Positions 17,649 to 27,896 of a DNA stretch of 64,000 bases are shown piece after piece; positions within the stretch are counted from its first letter, which is position 1; each line of letters begins with the position of its first letter. A program made the translations under genes and the position numbers. The DNA comes from Phytomonas francai (lineage: Eukaryota > Euglenozoa > Kinetoplastea > Trypanosomatida > Trypanosomatidae), in assembly GCA_001766655.1 (NCBI GenBank), contig MJCC01000012.1:342740-406739 (forward strand), given 5' to 3'. Under the pieces are notes generated by a model. That model did not search any database. It worked only from the letters and a program-made list of their open reading frames with translations, and was not told the DNA's origin.

Positions 17649-18650
17649 ATGTTTAACAAGCGGCTCACTGTAGAGATCTCCCTTTTTTTTGCTCTTTTTT
17701 TACATACATTTTCATATGGTCAGGTAGAAAACTCTACGTTGAAACTTTGGCGTGGCGCCAACGATACTTCCTACGCGGCATCATCCTGTGGGAATTATTT
17801 ATATTCTTTTGGTTGTCTTGCTGCGCCGGAATGTGTATGGTGTTGTGATGCACCGTTTGGTTCACGGTGCATAGCAAAAGATGCCATTTCGAATTCTTCC
17901 TCTGTTTGTTCCCCAGATGCGTTGCTGTCGTCACCAGGGATGACGTGTAATGACCTTTGCTACACTAGTAACTCCCAATGCGCGGCATGCGCGAAGAAGA
18001 AGTGGTGCTATTTTTGCCTTTCCAGTAGTACCTGCCAAGCACCAGAGGATTATTGCAGTGGAAACACCATCGTCCAACAATGCGACTCCGGCGATTCCAA
18101 TTCAGACCAAGCAGATGAGGAGCGATTCTACGCGATAGTGATTCTTTGCATAGGGGGGGGATTAATTTTGTTTTCCATTTTAGGTATCATTTCAGCCCTT
18201 ATTTACCGCAAACACATGCAAAGACGTCGGGATAGGGAAATAGCGGAGCAACAGCAGCGTCGCCGTATGCAACGGAATAACACTGCTATGCTAGCCCAAG
18301 AAGTTTTGGATCAGGGTTCTCTTTTACGGGTGCAGGAGCGGGAACGTCTTTTGCCCGAGGGTTCAGAGCTTCGTCAAAGCCACTCTTTTGAAGCTGGGGA
18401 TGAGAATTCGAGCAATAATGCCTTATCACATACCTCGAGCATGTTAGGCGATGAGCCGATCTGTTATCTTTGCCTTAGCGCTCGCCCTTCAGTGACGTTT
18501 CTCCCTTGCTATCACACCTGCTGTTGTGAGGTCTGCAGCAATAGGTTGAGGCCTGTTTCCAATACTATTGTATGCCCATTTTGCCGGGTGGAAATCAAAA
18601 GCATGGTGAGTTTGACTAATGTGTTAAAATGGAGTACAGAAAGAGAATGA
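17649..18650 (+). CDS. Single-pass membrane RING-HC E3 ligase with Cys-rich ectodomain
   Basis: 333 residues from the first ATG; the frame extends upstream only with a TTG. Order: signal peptide (TVEISLFFALFLHTFSYG), a Cys-rich luminal/extracellular domain of about 120 residues with PSI/plexin-like spacing (CLAAPECVWCC, CAACAKKKWCYFC) and several N-glycosylation sequons, one membrane helix at about 159-186, a basic Gln/Arg-rich coiled segment, and a C-terminal RING-HC domain at about 272-316 (CYLCLS, CYHTCCCEVC, CPFCRVEI). The RING faces the cytosol, so a membrane-bound ubiquitin ligase is predicted, with the PSI-like domain sensing or anchoring. The substrate is unknown. Topology is inferred from signal peptide plus one helix. 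Confidence 0.88.
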   Translation: MFNKRLTVEISLFFALFLHTFSYGQVENSTLKLWRGANDTSYAASSCGNYLYSFGCLAAPECVWCCDAPFGSRCIAKDAISNSSSVCSPDALLSSPGMTCNDLCYTSNSQCAACAKKKWCYFCLSSSTCQAPEDYCSGNTIVQQCDSGDSNSDQADEERFYAIVILCIGGGLILFSILGIISALIYRKHMQRRRDREIAEQQQRRRMQRNNTAMLAQEVLDQGSLLRVQERERLLPEGSELRQSHSFEAGDENSSNNALSHTSSMLGDEPICYLCLSARPSVTFLPCYHTCCCEVCSNRLRPVSNTIVCPFCRVEIKSMVSLTNVLKWSTERE

Positions 18651-19252
18651 GTTTCGGTTATGGGCATGCTTTTCCTCTTGTTTTTAAAAGGTATTCAGGA
18701 ATGAATGTAAGCATAGCATATCTTTCTGTAGACCTATGTCTGATTTTCATTTTTCTCATTTGAAGGGCAGTTCCTTACTGTTTACTGATGAATAGGTCTA
18801 TGCCTCTGACGATGCTCTTCTGCTAGCCGTCTCATTTTTTTATACGTTTGCATTTTTTTCTTATTAGTGCTTTTTTTGTGATGCTTTTCTCTTATTGTCA
18901 ACACTTGATAGTAAATGTATAGTCATTACACATGTTAAACTATACATAAATGTTTTAATTTTATGTATGCATCGTAAATATTAAAGTGTGTGTGAACTCG
19001 GCGAAAAGTATTATTTGCTCTAACGTTTTTTAACCTTTCCATATATGTTTATTTCTTTTACTATATATCTAGATTAGCACACATTCACGCAACTCTCATA
19101 TCTTAAATTATCAGAGTTCTTTAACACAGAATTTTTAAACATAGAAAAAATCCATATATATATATATATATATATAATACCCATTTCTATTTTTTTATAT
19201 TTTTCCCCTTGCACGTTTCACATTTCTACTAATACCTAAAAGGAACCCTTTG
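18651..19252. other. AT-rich spacer
   Basis: No gene seen. Contains a TA microsatellite (19154-19176) and a pyrimidine-rich segment (TTTTTCCCCTTGCACG and following) ahead of the EDRF1-like start. Confidence 0.45.
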
Positions 19253-22200
19253 ATGAGCACGAATTCGGGGGAAAGGAGTATGGCGAATGCCGTGTTGTCC
19301 CGCCGAGCCAAACGTCGTAAGGAAGTCACGCGATACCACCAACGTCAACACAACAAGGAACTAAAGTTAGACGCGGACCTTCGCGATAATCGCTTGTTTC
19401 TATTTTCTGAGGGGAAAAGGACTTCATGGGAGGCAACAGCGTCACCACTTCCCAATACGCGCCCCGTATCTGTGCTAGCGGCGCCTTCTCAAGGTAGTCA
19501 TGCTCTGAATGACGACACATTTGAGGACTGGAATTTCGAATTTGTATTCCGAAGTGAAAATGCATCTGGGGAATCTTCGAACCATCTTGACGGGGATGAG
19601 GAGGACGGGCTTGAAGAGGGGGTGTGCACACACGAAAAGGCCATTGTATCGCCTTCTTTTTTTGCCGAAGTAGCGGGAAGCGCTGTAGCATTCACATCTG
19701 ATTCGCTCATGCTGCCAAGTGGACAGGGCTTGAAGCGGCCGGCAAAGCCACTCAGCATGCTACCTGTGCCTCAGCACACAATGTCGGGCTCCACGGTAGG
19801 GAGGGCACCGAACTTCGTCCACGTTAGCCGGGATGAGGGCGTACCACCGATCCCAGTGAGGACGCCCATGGCATCAGGAACCGACCTCAACGTGCCCACT
19901 AGGAACTATCTAACGTTGGATAGCACCTATAACGTTCACCAACATGCGCCGGGATTTGTGAAGAATGAAAGAGCTGCGCTGAGCTCCATGTTCGCAAGGA
20001 GCATGCTAGGGTGGGAAGATTTGCAGGAGGACGTCTTGATACTCTCCACCGGCGATACCATGCGATCGGTATTCGAACAGGCTTTCATAGACGATAAACC
20101 ATTAGCACTTCAGGTGCAGCGGCTAGGGCCGACGCTAACGGTTGGAATCCACTCCGAACCTCCCAGCAGCGTGCGCGAGATGCGTAGGCGGGCTCTTTTG
20201 AGCAAGGCACTCTACCGATTGAGTGAGTCCGTACCGACACCAGACACCCGTGATGTGAAAATGGCTAAAGAGGTTGTCAATACATCAGAGCCGCTGTCGG
20301 CATCGTCTGCAGAGCCCGTAGGCGCTGTTGTTCTTCCCCCTCAGCGGGTGGGATTGAGTGTAGCCGAGCACGTGCAAGCACATAACCGCTATTCTCATAT
20401 CCTGCGCTGGGGGATCGATAAGATGGAGGTGTTGGTTGGGGTGGATACGCCCATCTTACTAGACCGGTGCAGCAACACTGAGCAAGTGCTAAAACTTGAG
20501 GATACATCAGATATGTTGACACCGCAGGAAATGCAGCGGGATTTGCTGAATTGCTGGTTTGATGCCACGCTTGCGAACGTACCACAGGTGGGCATCTACA
20601 TCCATAACGCTGGTGTGGTGCAGTGCTTCGAGGTAAAGAAGGTGCAAGAGCTTTTGGGACTAGTTGAGGGCAGCGTTGCTACCGCGGCGATGAACTTTAC
20701 CAGTAACGTCCTGCGTTGGTTAGTCAAGGAGTGCGTGAAGGATGGCGCTACCTACGCTGTGCTTAGGGGGTACCGCTCGAGCTATCTGGAGTTGTACGAG
20801 CTTCCACGCGAGCACACGCTGTTTACGGATCCGACCTATAACAATAAACCCGTCTCCTCCGCAGCCATGGACGCCGCAGCGAGGCAGCATCGCGAAGATC
20901 AAGACCGCCTTAACCTGAGCTTGTCGCGAATGTGCATGGGAATGGCTCAGCACCTAGTCCATCACGGCAGCATTGCCAAGACCAGTGATGCGTTGTCGCT
21001 TCTGCTGCGTAGTTTCGTTATATTTCTTCAGCAGGGTGACTCCGGGCACGCTGCGGAGCACGTCTCTGAAATAGCTCAGATGCTTCCCAAACTGATTGAC
21101 AGGCTTATCCTTCTGCGACATACCTCTTCACTGCCATCGCCAGACTTAAAAACGGCGAAAGGTCATGACGTGAGGCATGGTAAGAGGTGTGCTGTGGGAG
21201 TCGAAAAGCAGCCCATGCGGGGGGTGCTGTCGGATGGGGTCGCTAGTGAAACCGAATCGCAGACCTTCCCAGAGGGCAGCAACGCCTGCCGCGCCCGTCC
21301 TGAAGCTTATCGTGAGGCACTTGTTACCGGTGCCCGCTTCGAAACACGACTACGCCAGACACTCGGGGATAGTAATCTCAAGCTTATCCTACGGCGCAAT
21401 TACGCGCGCTCTTTGGTGTTGTGCTCTGTCGCCATTGGCGTGGCGGTTGCTCGAGCACTTGATGCCTTCAGTACAGAGCGCGCATCCCATTTTCGCAGCG
21501 CGAACGGGAGCTCAAAACAGAGTAACCTGAAGAAGATTACGGTGATAGATGGAGGGGAGAAAAAGGGGATCAAGACTCCCAGAAAGGAAAAGGAGGACTA
21601 CACAGTTCTAAAGGATCTGCTTCAGGTTGTTGTGGAAGGCCTCATGAGGCTAGAGCATCTGAGCAATACGATCAGGGCCTTTGAAACTTCAATAAGACAA
21701 TCCGAATCGCCCGTTAATGGTAGCCCTAATGTGACATTCGATGCCACTTCAGATGCACAAAATGCCGACCAAGAGCCAAGAACAAAGTTTCCTGGGAAGG
21801 GCAAACCTCCATCGCATCTGGAGCATGGTTTATTGATGGATCCAAGGGCAGATGTCGATGTCAAACCTCTCGATAGTTTCCTTTGCGAGATATATGGCGA
21901 CGTCGTTTTAATTATTATGGCTGACTCTACCAATGCGTTCACGGTGGACGTGCTCACCGAGGTAGCTCGCCGTATCAACACCAGAGAGGAAGAAAAAGCG
22001 CAGCAGCAACAGCCATTTCAGCAAAGCAACCCCAGATCAAAAGACGGTCTCCCTCCCTCCTCTTGCTCAACTCTGGAATGGATTTCAGCCCTGACGATGG
22101 ATCCGGTCAATCTCTCATTCACTGCGATGCGCTTCTATGCCAAAGCCGGGAGTGAGAATAGACGGCTTCTTATCAAGATGGCGAAAGTGTATTACTATGT

Positions 22201-23455
22201 TGGAGTGCATTACCTAAATACGGACCGCTACACTAAGTCTCTAGAGGCACTTTATCGCGCCAAATCTCTTTTCAAAGCCTCAGAGAAGGGGCCTGAGGAT
22301 TCAGGCCTTGCAGAATATTTCACTCTCGCCCCGATAGTGTTCCTGGAGGACGTGCTCAAAGCCCTTGGGGATGTGTACACCAACATGGCGCTTCTCAAGA
22401 TGCGGGCGGCGCTGCCTACCACCAGGGTCGAAATCACCTCTGCACAGCCTCTGAGTATAGGTCTTCTGCGCGACGGAAACGAGGAAGAAATTCGATTCTT
22501 CCAAAAGGCGCTCGACACGTACACCGAGGGGAGTTTCTGGGTTGAAAAGGCGCAGGTGTTGTTGCGGTATGTGGCCATCTTTATCGACAAGGCTACTTTG
22601 AGGGGGGTCCCAATGGATCGAGCAGGCTCCGCACGGACCTTTGAGCTCATTCTGGAGGCTCTCAAAGCGGCGGAAAAGGCGAAGACAGATGAGACGGCCT
22701 GGAGGCGCTGGCTGGAGTGGGAGACGCTGCGACTCGTGACAGTCACCTTGGTGGGTCAGTGCAGTGGGTCTTTGCTGCGAAGCGCAAAAACGATTGCACA
22801 GCACTGGTCGGAGCAACTCTGTTCTGAGTCTGTCTTGGAAGAGGAAAATGATGATGTCACGCAGTGTATACAAACCACTGCGAAGGACGCTAAGGTCGGC
22901 CCGAAATCCCCCTTGGAGACCGCTACAGTGGTAGAGCGGAACTTACAGATGGGGTTGGTGTACGCCGTGGATGTACAGGGGCGTTGTTCCTCTTCAGGTG
23001 TTGCAGTGAGCATGCGAAAGGCTGGTCTCAGCGGGCTCGAGCTTCGCGAAACCACTAGGCAATGCATCGCGTTTACCGTAGCGGCTATGAGGGAAGTGTG
23101 TGAGCGGTGGCAGGTTCAGGTTGCACCAGCTGAGTCGGCTGCCCAGACCATCTCGATACACTCAACATCCTCACGGAGGATGTTCTTTATCGCACGTTCA
23201 TGGAAAGTTGAAACCGAGATGGTGTGGGCCTATCGCATGGCCTCAATGATAGTGCTTCGCGTTTTGAAGGCTGTCGCGGGCTGCTCTGAAAAAAAACTGA
23301 AGTCGGACGCTGCACTGTTCTTCACTCGTGTACTTGCGCTAGTAAATTCTTTCGCTAAGGTTGAAGGCACTGAGGAAGGTGAAAGTAACAACAGCCGTTG
23401 TGTATGTTCTATAAAATCGTTTCTTTCTGTTTTAGAGCCCATACTTTCTTGGTAA
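19253..23455 (+). CDS. EDRF1-like large TPR protein
   Basis: 1400 residues. The frame's first codon upstream is a TTG; the first ATG is at 19253. The N-terminal 300 residues are low-complexity and acidic. A conserved core follows: HILRWGIDKMEVLVGVDTPI, then LLNCWFDATLANVPQVGIYI, HNAGVVQCFEVKKVQEL and VLRWLVKECVKDGATYAVLRG. This matches the pattern in erythroid differentiation-related factor 1 (EDRF1), where a W/LD...NVPE block is followed by NGxVQxYExxKT and LxxNCxxxGxTYWL. The C-terminal half is helical with TPR-like repeats (YYYVGVHYLNTDRYTKSLEA). EDRF1 homologues occur across eukaryotes, but their biochemical role is poorly defined. Family assignment is from memory of its conserved blocks; the function here is unknown. 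Confidence 0.88.
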   Translation: MSTNSGERSMANAVLSRRAKRRKEVTRYHQRQHNKELKLDADLRDNRLFLFSEGKRTSWEATASPLPNTRPVSVLAAPSQGSHALNDDTFEDWNFEFVFRSENASGESSNHLDGDEEDGLEEGVCTHEKAIVSPSFFAEVAGSAVAFTSDSLMLPSGQGLKRPAKPLSMLPVPQHTMSGSTVGRAPNFVHVSRDEGVPPIPVRTPMASGTDLNVPTRNYLTLDSTYNVHQHAPGFVKNERAALSSMFARSMLGWEDLQEDVLILSTGDTMRSVFEQAFIDDKPLALQVQRLGPTLTVGIHSEPPSSVREMRRRALLSKALYRLSESVPTPDTRDVKMAKEVVNTSEPLSASSAEPVGAVVLPPQRVGLSVAEHVQAHNRYSHILRWGIDKMEVLVGVDTPILLDRCSNTEQVLKLEDTSDMLTPQEMQRDLLNCWFDATLANVPQVGIYIHNAGVVQCFEVKKVQELLGLVEGSVATAAMNFTSNVLRWLVKECVKDGATYAVLRGYRSSYLELYELPREHTLFTDPTYNNKPVSSAAMDAAARQHREDQDRLNLSLSRMCMGMAQHLVHHGSIAKTSDALSLLLRSFVIFLQQGDSGHAAEHVSEIAQMLPKLIDRLILLRHTSSLPSPDLKTAKGHDVRHGKRCAVGVEKQPMRGVLSDGVASETESQTFPEGSNACRARPEAYREALVTGARFETRLRQTLGDSNLKLILRRNYARSLVLCSVAIGVAVARALDAFSTERASHFRSANGSSKQSNLKKITVIDGGEKKGIKTPRKEKEDYTVLKDLLQVVVEGLMRLEHLSNTIRAFETSIRQSESPVNGSPNVTFDATSDAQNADQEPRTKFPGKGKPPSHLEHGLLMDPRADVDVKPLDSFLCEIYGDVVLIIMADSTNAFTVDVLTEVARRINTREEEKAQQQQPFQQSNPRSKDGLPPSSCSTLEWISALTMDPVNLSFTAMRFYAKAGSENRRLLIKMAKVYYYVGVHYLNTDRYTKSLEALYRAKSLFKASEKGPEDSGLAEYFTLAPIVFLEDVLKALGDVYTNMALLKMRAALPTTRVEITSAQPLSIGLLRDGNEEEIRFFQKALDTYTEGSFWVEKAQVLLRYVAIFIDKATLRGVPMDRAGSARTFELILEALKAAEKAKTDETAWRRWLEWETLRLVTVTLVGQCSGSLLRSAKTIAQHWSEQLCSESVLEEENDDVTQCIQTTAKDAKVGPKSPLETATVVERNLQMGLVYAVDVQGRCSSSGVAVSMRKAGLSGLELRETTRQCIAFTVAAMREVCERWQVQVAPAESAAQTISIHSTSSRRMFFIARSWKVETEMVWAYRMASMIVLRVLKAVAGCSEKKLKSDAALFFTRVLALVNSFAKVEGTEEGESNNSRCVCSIKSFLSVLEPILSW

Positions 23456-23779
23456 GATTATTACAAAATAATATCTATTTATCTATCTATAAATACGTCT
23501 CACAGTTAATAAATTGAGGTAGGTATGTGTGTGTGTGTGTGTGTATGTGTGTCTATTGCTTTTAATTTCTGCTATCTTTTGTATATCAAGAATGTTATTT
23601 CAATATTTTATTTTACATTCCCTCAAATATTTTTCGAACTGATCGTAATGGTTCCATTCTTTCCCCAACTCGCTCTGTTGTTAAAGCCAGTGTAGTGAAA
23701 AGAATATTGGAGTCAAAGGGGGTCGGGGTATAACACTACGCAAGGTGCGTGGGAGCTGTATAGAAACTTGAGATATCGG
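23456..23779. other. Spacer with (TG)n microsatellite
   Basis: TG repeat at about 23525-23552 and CTATCTATAAAT nearby; no gene. The frame of the next gene is open without ATG back to 23768. Confidence 0.5.
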
Positions 23780-24367
23780 ATGGCTGCGCGCTATCGGATT
23801 TCTTTATCTGTCTGTGTCGCTGTGAACTACGGCCGTGGGACGTGGTATTCTTCCCTTACTTTACCCCAACGCCGAATATCCACCGGTGTCTTTTATCACC
23901 CGCCATTTTCACACCGGCAGCAGCACACCTACAATACACTTCCTTTGCATGACTCCAACCATTTTGGAGGGCGTACGGCGTATTTTAGAGAAATTGGACC
24001 ATTTGACCATAAAAGAAAAGGTCGTCTCTTCAAGCGAGACCTGCGAACACTGCAATATAATGTCGATATTTGGTGTGCGCAGAATACATTGAGGAAAAAG
24101 TGGAAAGGCAGGGATTGGGAGGTAGTCGAGTTACCTTTCAGCTTAGCGCCAACCGAACTACAGCGTGTCATTCCCGAACTGTATACCGATATTCCGCAAA
24201 TGACGCATCCCGCTGCAGGTGATTATAGTAATATTCGCAGTAAAGTTTACGACTGCGAGGAACTGCAAAGCGCTTTATTCGGTGGAAAAGCCTACCCATA
24301 TCCAAGCATGGTGAAAGTGAAGGATGGCAGTGATAAAGCGAGTTTAGCACTGAATAAGTTTCTCTGA
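23780..24367 (+). CDS. Probable mitochondrial protein, unknown family
   Basis: 195 residues from the first ATG (a TTG four codons upstream is not a start). The N-terminus MAARYRISLSVCVAVNYGRG is basic with no acidic residues until well inside the protein, consistent with mitochondrial import. The middle is rich in Arg, His, Trp and Tyr (KRKGRLFKRDLRTLQYNV, then WKGRDWEVVELPF), a composition common in kinetoplastid mitoribosomal and RNA-processing proteins. No known domain is recognised. It lies directly upstream of PBP1. Confidence 0.75.
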   Translation: MAARYRISLSVCVAVNYGRGTWYSSLTLPQRRISTGVFYHPPFSHRQQHTYNTLPLHDSNHFGGRTAYFREIGPFDHKRKGRLFKRDLRTLQYNVDIWCAQNTLRKKWKGRDWEVVELPFSLAPTELQRVIPELYTDIPQMTHPAAGDYSNIRSKVYDCEELQSALFGGKAYPYPSMVKVKDGSDKASLALNKFL

Positions 24368-24766
24368 ATTATGAATTACAGCGTATAATATATATGTGCT
24401 GACAAAATGTTCCTGTGTTTTGTGTATTGAATTGCACTAAAGATCTATAAAATTTCAGGCTATCAGTATCTTCAGATTTTTGGTATTATATATATCATAT
24501 ACGTCAATGCTAAACGGTCTGGCCAACTTAGAGGCATGAGGAAAAAGGAATCTTGTCAGCGGTGTAGGAATAGTTGCCTATTCCTTTGCCATCTTAAGAC
24601 GCATTTCTGCTCGACTTACAGTGCATAAAGATAAATCTTACCTTTTAACAACCATAAATTGTAGAATTTTAGTAAGTCTTTTTTTTTTTAAATATTACAC
24701 TATACGGTAATCGCCAAACGACAGACGCCCCTTGTGGTAGCTTGAATATCCGCAAAAGAGGCAAAA
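24368..24766. other. AT-rich spacer
   Basis: No gene seen. A T run at about 24680 followed by AG sites precedes the PBP1 start. Confidence 0.4.
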
Positions 24767-26491
24767 ATGGAAGTTGATCACAGCTCAAATGTTGAACGTC
24801 TGGAATTTCTCTACCTTAATATGGTAGGCCAAGTCGTCCAGGTGCATACAGTCGATGGGTGTATTTCTGAAGGGATATTTGTCTCCCGGACAGATCCTGA
24901 AACGGCAGAAAATGAGGCTGGTATCTTTCTCTCCTTTCCGCGTTTCCTCCAATCGGCCCACCATAAGGCACTGGACCCAGCCGAGCTTTCTACTGATGCT
25001 CGTCTCTTTTGCTACAAGGATATTGTCATGATAGATGTTGCGCACTTAAAGCTGCGCACGGAGACTCCAGGCATGGGCAACGTTCATTGCTACCGTGGGG
25101 AACACGACCTGAAGACGCTGGACTGGGCAGAGGAATGCACGGCAGAATTGTTGGAGTCAGAAAAGATGTCTCCTGGTGGATGGGATCAGTTCAAAGCAAA
25201 TGAGCGTTTTGGTGTTACATCCACCTATAAGGAAGACTTTTATACTACAAAGCTTGACCGCGCAAAGCTTACCAAGGAGCAGCTGGAGTACGCAGATCGC
25301 GTCGCAAAGGAGATTGAGAACTCGGCTACTCGTGGTGTTCAACACCAGGCGGAGCGCGAGGAAATCGCCGCTATCGACTTAGACGAGGGCCTCCTATTCT
25401 CAGATGTCTTTCGTGAAAACGTGGGGCGAGGAGGGAAGAAGGCCCCTGGTGGTACGGTAGCGCAGCAGCAACCATCACAACCAGTCCGAAAGACTGCTCC
25501 AGAGTTACCCGCTGGAAAGACCATGGCGGCCAAGCGAGGAACGGTCGAGGAGGGTGCACCAGCTCCTATCGAAGGGGGCCAGATCAAGGACTTCAACCCG
25601 AACCCTGCGGCAGCGCCTTTTGTGCCAACTCGTCCTATCATTCGCGACTATCTGCGCTGCATCGCGGACGCCATTAATAACAACGATGAGTGCTACGCTA
25701 GCAACCCTGACTGGCCCGGTGAGGAGGATCACTACGACAAGGACGACTCGAGTTACTCCCGCCAGCACCAACATCAGAACCAAGGCCAGGTTCACCCCCA
25801 ACACCATCAGCACTATCATCAACAACCACAGCAGCAGCCACCACCACCACCACAGCAGCAACAGCAGCAACAGCAACACCAACAGCAACAGCAACAGCAA
25901 CAACAACAACAGCAGCAGCAGCAGCCGTTGTCCCAGGCCCCAGGTCGCGGGGTACCTCCTCAGGGTCAGTTCATGGGCATGCCAGGGAAGGGTTACGGCC
26001 CCATGGCGCACAACTTCAACCGCGCCGGTGGACACCCGGCTATGCATCACCAACACCACATGCCGCATCATCAGTATGATATGGGCAATGCCAACAGCGC
26101 GGCCTCGTACATGGGAAACAACGCGCCGTCTCAAGTCCAGCAGCAGCAGCAGCCGTATGTTGATCAGAGTATGATGGGACCGTCGTCATCGCGGATGGGA
26201 ACAACGATGCAGCAGCAGCGTTCGTCGAACAAAGGGACACAACCACAACAACCAGTCGTGACCGCTTTGCCTATGCAAAACGCAAGCAATACGAGCGGCG
26301 GCAGGATACAGGCACCGTCGCTTGGACAGCCGCCTCCGGGTGCTATTCCAGAAACTGATAGCGGTGCGGGCGGGGCCGCAGTTCCCGAGAAGCAGCCCCC
26401 TAAGAAGCTAAGACGAGGTGGAGCTTCCTTGGGTGGGATGGCACTGCGCAATGATCCTGCAGATAGTATGCAAGGTCCCAAAAAGAAATAA
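24767..26491 (+). CDS. PBP1: PBP1 (ataxin-2 homologue)
   Basis: 574 residues. An Lsm-like fold is seen at about 8-95 (FLYLNMVGQVVQVHTVDGCI, EGIFVS). It is followed by an LsmAD domain at about 140-205, with GWDQFKANERFGVTSTYKED and LTKEQLEYADRVAKEIENSA, and the ataxin-2 family AEREEIAAID. The C-terminal half is intrinsically disordered: a His/Gln/Pro tract with an almost pure glutamine run around residues 350-386, then Met/Gly/Gln-rich sequence and a basic end. In T. brucei PBP1 works with MKT1 and LSM12 to stabilise and promote translation of mRNAs and enters stress granules. The polyQ is coded by mixed CAG and CAA, which limits slippage. Strong assignment. Confidence 0.95.
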   Translation: MEVDHSSNVERLEFLYLNMVGQVVQVHTVDGCISEGIFVSRTDPETAENEAGIFLSFPRFLQSAHHKALDPAELSTDARLFCYKDIVMIDVAHLKLRTETPGMGNVHCYRGEHDLKTLDWAEECTAELLESEKMSPGGWDQFKANERFGVTSTYKEDFYTTKLDRAKLTKEQLEYADRVAKEIENSATRGVQHQAEREEIAAIDLDEGLLFSDVFRENVGRGGKKAPGGTVAQQQPSQPVRKTAPELPAGKTMAAKRGTVEEGAPAPIEGGQIKDFNPNPAAAPFVPTRPIIRDYLRCIADAINNNDECYASNPDWPGEEDHYDKDDSSYSRQHQHQNQGQVHPQHHQHYHQQPQQQPPPPPQQQQQQQQHQQQQQQQQQQQQQQQPLSQAPGRGVPPQGQFMGMPGKGYGPMAHNFNRAGGHPAMHHQHHMPHHQYDMGNANSAASYMGNNAPSQVQQQQQPYVDQSMMGPSSSRMGTTMQQQRSSNKGTQPQQPVVTALPMQNASNTSGGRIQAPSLGQPPPGAIPETDSGAGGAAVPEKQPPKKLRRGGASLGGMALRNDPADSMQGPKKK

Positions 26492-27470
26492 ATCATGATG
26501 TAAAAGAAAGGAAAAGATTCAATTTTATCCTTATGCGTATATTTGCGAAAGCAGAGTTGAGGGACGCATTCCTAAGCGAGCCTTTGTGGTGCCTATTAAC
26601 ATATCAAATTATTCGCTCTGACTGTATTTTATCTCTTGATATGGTTAATCATGCGGTACTTCAGATGGAATATGGTGTACACAGAAGAAAAGTGGAAGAA
26701 GTACGTACACCATTTCAGGGCACCACCTGAAGTATTAAAATTTCTCATAATTTATGCTTTACATGACTTTTTTTTTAAATATATAAAGGTACCCATATTG
26801 TTGAGGGATCCCTTCACTATGGAGTATTCTGAAGCATCGAAAGCGGCCTGTGTTGTGGTGAGTGAGGCGTTTGCGTAATAAGAGACCGCATCTATCATTG
26901 TATCTTGCTCTCCTCATTCCTTAACATGATTATTTAACATTGAGTCAGCTGTTGGATTTATCAATGGAGGTGCATTGCGAACAGAAAAAGAAATGGAAGT
27001 AGCCTTATTATATTTTTCAGATTCACAGGATAAGCTGTTGTATTTTTTCCCTTTATAACACGAGCAATTAAATTATGGATACCCAAAGTACATAGACATA
27101 CATATATTAGACTAGGAGAAAGTAGCTTATGAACTAAACAAGCCGCGCCATGGGTGAACAGTAAACAGTAGAAAATTAGCTTACTTTATAGGTAATGCAG
27201 CGAGTAACTATAGAAACATATGTATTCTCATCCTAGCGAAAGATATGTTTCTTGTTGTTGGAAGTAAACAAGATGCTGTGCTTGTATTTGAAAATAATGG
27301 AGAATGTAATAATACAAAAAAAGACCGTGAGGATGTGTAGGCAGATAATGAATGTTTTTATCCGACGCGGGGGGTATTCTTTTCCCGAGTGATTGTCCAT
27401 GTATGTCTCTTTGCTATACCTTGTCTGCGTTTTTAATGCAAAAATTTAGGAAAAAGTAAAAAGGGATTTG
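26492..27470. other. Spacer with two overlapping small ORFs
   Basis: About 1 kb between PBP1 and the next candidate. Apart from the small ORFs at 26533-26730 and 26651-26878 (see separate entry) nothing is seen; 26880-27470 is AT-rich. Confidence 0.4.
26651..26878 (+). CDS. Possible small protein, weak
   Basis: 75 residues beginning MRYFRWNMVYTEEKWKKYVH, with a single hydrophobic segment (VLKFLIIYALHDFFF) and an ordinary polar C-terminus ending VVVSEAFA. The aromatic and charged composition looks more protein-like than chance AT-rich ORFs nearby, and the size fits small mitochondrial membrane subunits. Against it: an upstream ATG at 26640 lies in another frame, which also runs from 26533, and no clear pyrimidine tract with AG lies directly upstream. 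One of the two ORFs, or neither, is real. Confidence 0.3.
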   Translation: MRYFRWNMVYTEEKWKKYVHHFRAPPEVLKFLIIYALHDFFFKYIKVPILLRDPFTMEYSEASKAACVVVSEAFA

Positions 27471-27695
27471 ATGGAACACAGTGCAAAGCGTCTTTTTGGG
27501 ACTTTATCGTGTAATGCATCACCACTGGTGCGTACTTTCTCTTCCATAGAAAATTCTTCTACCCATGAGGTGCTTCTCATAAAAGGATTCCATACAATGG
27601 ACGAAGAGGATGGGGATGATCAAAAAACTCCCCGGTATATAAACTGCTCAGCACAGTATGCTTTGGCCGCAAATGCTGTCTACGTGGATCTATGA
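27471..27695 (+). CDS. Possible small protein, weak
   Basis: 74 residues (MEHSAKRLFGTLSCNASPLV at the start). The N-terminus could be a mitochondrial presequence; the rest is acidic in the middle and has no motif. An upstream pyrimidine-rich segment (GTATGTCTCTTTGC and following) and AG at about 27450 make a transcript start possible. No family is recognised and the length is within chance. Confidence 0.3.
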   Translation: MEHSAKRLFGTLSCNASPLVRTFSSIENSSTHEVLLIKGFHTMDEEDGDDQKTPRYINCSAQYALAANAVYVDL

Positions 27696-27896
27696 TAACA
27701 TTCTGATGTGGACTTTAAATATGGGTCCTTACATTCTCATTTTGTTAGCACAGAGAGTTCAGCTTTTCTTTTTGTTTCATCAAGATCTATTCTGTATTAC
27801 TGTATTTAGTCCCGTTTTTTTTTCCTTGTTTCTCTTCTTTGTGTATTGTTCGTATATCAACGAGAAACTAGGTCAGGTTTGTAAGAAAAAAAAAGA

